NCBI RefSeq assembly: GCF_040183065.1
Contig: NC_091117.1
Span: 108,554,001-108,618,000 of the forward strand
DNA: 64,000 nt
Direction of reading: 5' to 3'
Source: Periplaneta americana
Lineage: Eukaryota; Arthropoda; Insecta; Blattodea; Blattidae
The position numbers and the translations under genes are program-made. The notes beneath the pieces were generated by a model that was not told the origin of the DNA, made no database searches, and saw only the letters and a program-made list of their open reading frames with translations. This document shows positions 59,400 to 64,000 of this stretch, piece by piece (within the stretch, counting starts at the first letter, position 1; each line of letters opens with the position of its first letter).

Positions 59400-60230
59400 G
59401 CACACAACCATGTATATCAACTTTCCACACATTATTATGCTAAATCTAAGTATGCTAGTAAACTCTCTGGGCCTGACTCCCCATATGAAGAAAGAGGATT
59501 TTGTGGGTATAGTTCAATTTCTAATGAATTACATTTAAATCTCCTGGCTGGTGATAACACAGACATTTTAAATTTATTTTTGAACTTACTGTTAGACACT
59601 ACTCAACGCAAAATTAGTAAATAAAATAGACTTTTATGTTAACCTTGCCATTTGCTGCCCTTTCTGTAATTTTCGATGTTACAGAGTACTATTTCTATAA
59701 TGTTTCAATCTCTTTTACCTATACTTGCACAGGCGACTAAAAAGTTTGTTTTCTGGCCCGGCAAGGATAATATTAATGCAACATTGCCTACTGCTTTTAA
59801 GGGTAATTATCCGAACTGTAGAGCTATTATTGACTGCACTGAAGTTAAAACTGAATAACCTCCTGAAATTATAAGTCTTCATATACTGTAGAAGTTCTTA
59901 TTAGAATTGCACCTTGTGGTATGGTAACATTAATTTCAAAATGTTATTGAGGTAGAGCCAGTGATAGTTTTGTCACAAATGAGTGTGGAATTTTGAAACT
60001 GATAGAACCAGGAGATCAAATTATAGAAGATAAAGGTTTCCCCGGAATAAAAACTGTATTGGAGGAGAGCAATGCAATTTTGGTAATGCCAATTTTTATG
60101 AATGAAGGTTATTAACACACGATCAAATTGATGACTCTTATAATATTGCTAGCGTGCGGATCCACGTTGAACGCTGCGTTCAAGGAGTGAAAGCGTAAGC
60201 TTATAACACATTTTTTATAACTTCCTCCAC
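59400..60230 (+). pseudogene. PIF/Harbinger-like transposase (DDE_Tnp_4 type) remnant
   Basis: In order: LSGPDSPYEERGFCGYSSIS (59470), SLLPILAQATKKFVFWPGKD then AFKGNYPNCRAIIDCTEVKT (first Asp in IIDCTE, about 59815-59840), VIVLSQM near 59965, PGDQIIEDKGFPGIKTVLEE (second Asp, about 60010-60065) and VRIHVERCVQGVK (third acidic residue, about 60157-60195). This spacing matches HARBI1/ISL2EU-type transposases found with DDE_Tnp_4 domains. Several stops and frameshifts. Terminal repeats not found. Confidence 0.75.
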
Positions 60231-60372
60231 ACTAGATATAATTACCAACATAACAATCGAGAAGTCCAGGACGAATCACTAGGGAAATGGTCAGTTTCTC
60301 TAGTACTGCTGCGTTCAGGGGCCTGTTTCATAAAAGTTACGAAGCCTCAGGCAACAAGTCAATAATGTAATG

Positions 60373-60460
60373 CAGCGGTTTTCAACCCATGGTACGTGCA
60401 CCACTGGTAGTGCATGAGCCCTATCAGTGGTGCCTAAACGAAGTGTGAAATAAAAATATT
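60373..60460 (+). mobile_element. hAT left-end fragment
   Basis: CAGCGGTTTTCAACCCATGG followed by GTGCACCACTGG repeats resembles a hAT terminus (CAGxGGTTxTCAACC). No matching right end or transposase was found nearby. Confidence 0.5.
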
Positions 60461-61126
60461 AATTATTGCAAATATAAAAATACATATATAATTGTTTTCA
60501 AACTTCAAACAATGAAAAAGTAAATAAAATAATTTCAATAATATGTGTTTGAATATAAAGTGATTTCATTAATATGGGTTTTGATATTTCTAATTGTTGG
60601 CCAATTTCACCAAACCTCGTTAATATTAATTCAATAATATCCAGTAAAACAAGACAAGATAACAAGTCAGACACTTGTATTAAAATACTATTTGCTTTTA
60701 TGAAACAAGGCTCTGGACCTCTCAAGTGTTACGTATATTTGTAACAAGTAGGGAGAGGGCTGCAACACATCATTACTCAAGTAAGTATATTATACGCTGA
60801 GGAGTGCACCAAGATAGTAGGGCTACGTTCCATTCTTCGGTTAAAAAAGAGGAACAGCGCGTATTATTAATTGCGAAATATACTTACATCGTATAAGTTA
60901 CAAAATAAGAGCATTTCCTGGTATAAATATACCAGTCAATAATATAGACTACCGGTAATGCTTTGGTGTTGCACAAGGAAGCCTACAGGAGAAGGACTAT
61001 TTTAAGAAGTGAAATTGGACAAAATTAGATCATTGTTAGAAAGGAGTGAAAAGAAATCTATCGATCATCTAGCAGCACAGTGTGCAGTTTCACGTCAACA
61101 ATGGTTCAAGGTTGATCTTCATTCAT
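60461..61126. other. No gene recognised
   Basis: Spacer between the Harbinger-like remnant and its inverted partial copy; contents unassigned. Confidence 0.4.
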
Positions 61127-61230
61127 AAAGGATGGCATTACCAAAATTGCATTGCTCTGCTCCAATCAAGAGGAGTAGAATCTACTCCTCTTGGCTCCAA
61201 TACAGTTTTTATTCTGGGGAACCTGTAGAC
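61127..61230 (-). repeat. Inverted copy of a Harbinger-like segment, with hairpin insert
   Basis: Reverse-complemented, this aligns with about 60033-60108 (GAATAAAAACTGTATTGGAG ... GCAATGCAATTTTGGTAATG). The two copies differ by an insertion of about 34 bp here that contains a perfect palindrome with 13-bp arms and one central base, centred near 61185. Confidence 0.85.
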
Positions 61231-61738
61231 GAACAACGAATGTTGTATTTAAATATTAATCCTCTCTTTGAATTTTGTACAAGTGTAGTCTTTACTGTAG
61301 AACACTTGCAGTGTTGTAGAATACAATTATCCTGTTGTATTTCTCTTTAAACTGATAAAATATCTTATGGAACTTCATTATATCAATAATTCGTAATGTT
61401 GTACACCGGAATATTTTCATCTTGTGTTTGGAATGGGGGAAAAACCTGTAGTAATGTTGATGTTGACTGCAATAATAGTAGGTACTCGTACATAATAAAA
61501 CGGACGTAAACAAACTTGGAGGTTGTGTTAATCACCTATCTTGGCACATTCTATTTCTTTTCCAGTTTTCTCTTTGTCTCTGTCGCTTTATGGATCTATC
61601 CGGTGGAACAAGAGAAGCATGTGCACTAAATTCGCTCATTTTTACTGTGATTTGCAACAAAAAACATAACTACGTTTCACAACAGAATCGTATTTAAGCT
61701 ACAACAGAATGCTTGACTGCCATAATGGCACGTGACCG

Positions 61739-61775
<37 letters not shown>

Positions 61776-62118
61776 GATTGGCTCTTTTGTTGATAGAGGA
61801 TTTCGATTCTAACAACTTTGTAAGTTTACGTTCTATAGGTAATTTTGAAACTAAAGTCAATTTTCATCGCTCTATTTCAGCCCAATTGAGCGGGCTTTCA
61901 ACCTCAATATTTATAACGGTATTAGAATTCATTATACAGATTCAAATAGTATAAAAAACATGAAAATGTGTAAAAATTGCGTTTAGGGGGATTGGAATCT
62001 AGGCGGCTCATGTAATAGTTACTATTAGTTAAAATACTTAAATCGCAAATACTTAATTTAAATTTACTCCTTCCGATTTACTGCTAATATCCACCGTCTT
62101 TTCAAATCCATTTCGTGG
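61231..62118. other. No gene; (CAT)n microsatellite at 61739-61775
   Basis: Contains about 12 CAT/ATC units. Otherwise there is no recognised coding or repeat feature. Confidence 0.5.
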
Positions 62119-62126
62119 ATTCGTGA

Positions 62127-63261
62127 CAGTAGCGGCCGGTGATCGAAATCCTCGCTGAGGCCAGATACAACTAGTTTAATTGCCTCCGATAGGAAATGTT
62201 TGTTTATGATATTAATTATTATTGTTATTATTAATATAATTATTACTGTATTATTATTATTATTATTAGTCTATTCTTATTATTATCAATGAAAAATAAT
62301 AATTTCACTCACCAAATAAGCTATTATGTTTCAGTGATTGTTTCAGTGTGATGAAGCAACCCATATGTGTTGAAATTCCCCTTTCTTTCTTTTCTTTTTA
62401 TTTTTTTCTTTGACAGCAACAAACAAGGCCAAGAGAAGTTTATTTTGCACCACATTACCACATAACCATTTATGTTGCCCATACCAGGATCCAATAGAAA
62501 CTCACGTTTTAAGATTATGTGTGAGAAAAATTATCAGCGATCTCGTAGGTACCTCGGTAGTCTCTCTCTTTATTTGAAACTTCCTTTCTTTCAGTATTAT
62601 TTCTTCTCAAAAAAGGACACTCTAACAATGAATTAACTGCACCAGCATTATTTCTCTAATTTGTTTCTGTTTATATTTTCCCGAAATACATAAAAACATT
62701 GGCCCACATTCACTTTTGTACTACACCCTCGCTTATATGTCATAAACTGAGACATAAGGGGAGAGAATCGAATGGGTCTCTGCCTGCCAAAGAGCTAGAA
62801 TTTTGTTATTTATGGCCTAGTTAGGAAGACAAGTCACCACTGCTATTCCCACCCCACTCTACCCTTGAGACCGGCCCATGGATGGGACGAGTGAAATCTG
62901 ACCAGGCCAGACGAATTGTGCCTCAGCTACAACGTTTTAAGCGCAAACTCAAAGCCCGCGAAAGGACATGAAATGCATTAAGCGAGACCCGGCACGAACG
63001 ATTCTGGCCTCAGGAACAAATTTTACTGCAAAATAGGTCTATATACATCACAAGCCAGACCCGGCACGAGCGATCCCGGCCTCAGGAACAAATTTTACTG
63101 CAAAACAGGTCTATATACATCAAAGTTTTCAAATGCTTCTACAGCGATATATGCTTTCTTTCAAATAACTAATACATTATATGAAAACACAAAATTTGAT
63201 TTTAGTTAAGCCAAGTGACTGAGGCCCGGCCTCACTTGCCTCAGTGAATGAGCCGCCACTG
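62127..63261. mobile_element. Non-autonomous hAT-type element, 8-bp TSD
   Basis: The left end CAGTAGCGGCCGGTG and the right end (reverse complement CAGTGGCGGCTCATT) are hAT-like; a GAGGCC-containing subterminal motif follows each. Flanks ATTCGTGA (62119-62126) and GTTCGTGA (63262-63269) match at 7 of 8. No transposase is encoded. It contains a tandem duplication of 72 bp (62985-63056 and 63057-63128). Confidence 0.82.
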
Positions 63262-63269
63262 GTTCGTGA

Positions 63270-63620
63270 TGGAAAACGATAAAACTTCACAGTTTGCTCT
63301 GTATTATATTATTATTTATTATTATAGCCAAAAACACAGCACATAATTTTGATGGACCACTTTGACATTTTCAAAATAGTAATCTAAAGACAACACTGTA
63401 TGAAAGATTGAATAAATGCGTATAAAATTATTCCTATTCGAATCTTCCAGCAGTCGGCTGTTAACACAGAGAGCACACAGCTGTTGCTGACAAGCCTACA
63501 AGTAGTTCCCGTAGTATCCGCATGTAGCAGCACATTGCTATACGCACGGAGCCTATACAGTAAATACCCTGTTCCTTGAAGAGAGCTTTGTCGGGGTTTA
63601 TTAATAATAATAATTATTAT
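63270..63620. other. No gene recognised
   Basis: AT-rich sequence between the hAT-type element and the LINE 3' end. Confidence 0.4.
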
Positions 63621-63621
63621 T

Positions 63622-63790
63622 ACTTACTTACTTGCTTACTTATTTACTTACTGGCTTTTCAGGAACCCGGAGGTTCATTGCCGCTCTCACATAAGCCCGC
63701 CATTGGTCCCTATGCTGAGCAAGATTAAACCAGTCTCTACCATCATAGCCCACCTCCCTCAAATCCATTTTAATATTATCTTCCCAACTA
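63622..63790 (-). pseudogene. LINE 3' end with (AAGT)n tail
   Basis: The minus strand encodes SWEDNIKMDLREVGYDGRDW then FNLAQHRDQWRAYVRAAMNL then RVPEKPVSK. I recognise this as the last residues of a widespread arthropod LINE ORF (usually preceded by GRPRRRWEDN). The tail is (AAGT)n, visible as TTACTTACTTACTTGC at 63622-63645. Homology stops at 63790, marking 5' truncation. Confidence 0.82.
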
Positions 63791-64000
63791 CATGCATACA
63801 TGCATAGACTTACTAAATAACCGCTAGACCGCTCACTGGCGCTAGTGTTATGTTCCCAAACAAAGACGTTATAATAGTATACTAGACTCACACAGAGCGC
63901 TGGTGTGCTGTCCAAAATTGAAACCAGTCTGCGCATGTTTACGCCGCCATGCTACTGGTAGAAATAGAGCGGTAAACACGATTGTCATATTTGTCCTTTG
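63791..64000. other. No gene recognised
   Basis: Short terminal stretch of the window with no supported feature. Confidence 0.4.

Noticed and set aside
59304..59624. Poly-Asn protein ORF
   Set aside because: The Asn run is an (AAT)n microsatellite; the downstream residues belong to the decayed Harbinger-like transposase.

Overview
This is animal nuclear DNA from an insect. I suspect a cockroach or a close relative because several repeat families look familiar from Blattodea, but that is a low-to-moderate confidence inference from memory. It is AT-rich and intron-bearing, and nearly all of it is transposable-element (TE) sequence of different ages. I see no bacterial operons, CRISPR arrays or rRNA genes, and no LTR retroelement.

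Host gene. I can support one conventional gene: a minus-strand CCDC85-family coiled-coil gene. Exon 1 is 44566..43787 (promoter to its right), exon 2 is 40664..40436 and exon 3 is 13546..13398. Exon phases join exactly (0, then 1), and conserved CCDC85 blocks cross the exon 1/2 junction. Intron 1 is 3.1 kb; intron 2 is about 27 kb and packed with TEs. The last exon or exons are not recognised and probably lie to the left of the window.

Layout. 1-13.4 kb (3' of exon 3): Helitron helicase remnant, a ~50-bp minisatellite split by an intact hAT element, LINE scraps, a palindromic SINE composite, a decayed Transib/RAG1-like transposase, and hAT and mariner scraps. 13.5-40.4 kb (intron 2): an IS630/Tc1-mariner element with 166-bp inverted repeats, further IS630 and LINE debris, a Helitron Rep gene split by a 3.25-kb DDE element with a 4-bp target duplication, an RTE-like LINE split by another LINE, and a ZMYM1-type hAT. 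40.7-43.8 kb (intron 1): repeats and a 206-bp MITE. 45.2-48.0 kb: a hAT element just upstream of the gene's promoter. 49.5-53 kb: an apparently intact piggyBac inside an IS630-type transposase remnant. 55.4-59.2 kb: a P-element/THAP9-like transposon carrying a SINE. 59.4-61.3 kb: a PIF/Harbinger-like remnant with an inverted partial copy. 62.1-63.3 kb: a non-autonomous hAT. 63.6-63.8 kb: a LINE 3' end.

The elements do not cooperate; the region is an archive of nested insertions. Insertions into recognisable coding sequence (Helitron, LINE, IS630, P-like) and into the minisatellite give relative ages and confirm target-site duplications. Possibly active elements, judged only by uninterrupted ORFs plus clean ends, are the hAT at 2243-4437 and the piggyBac at 50094-52826.
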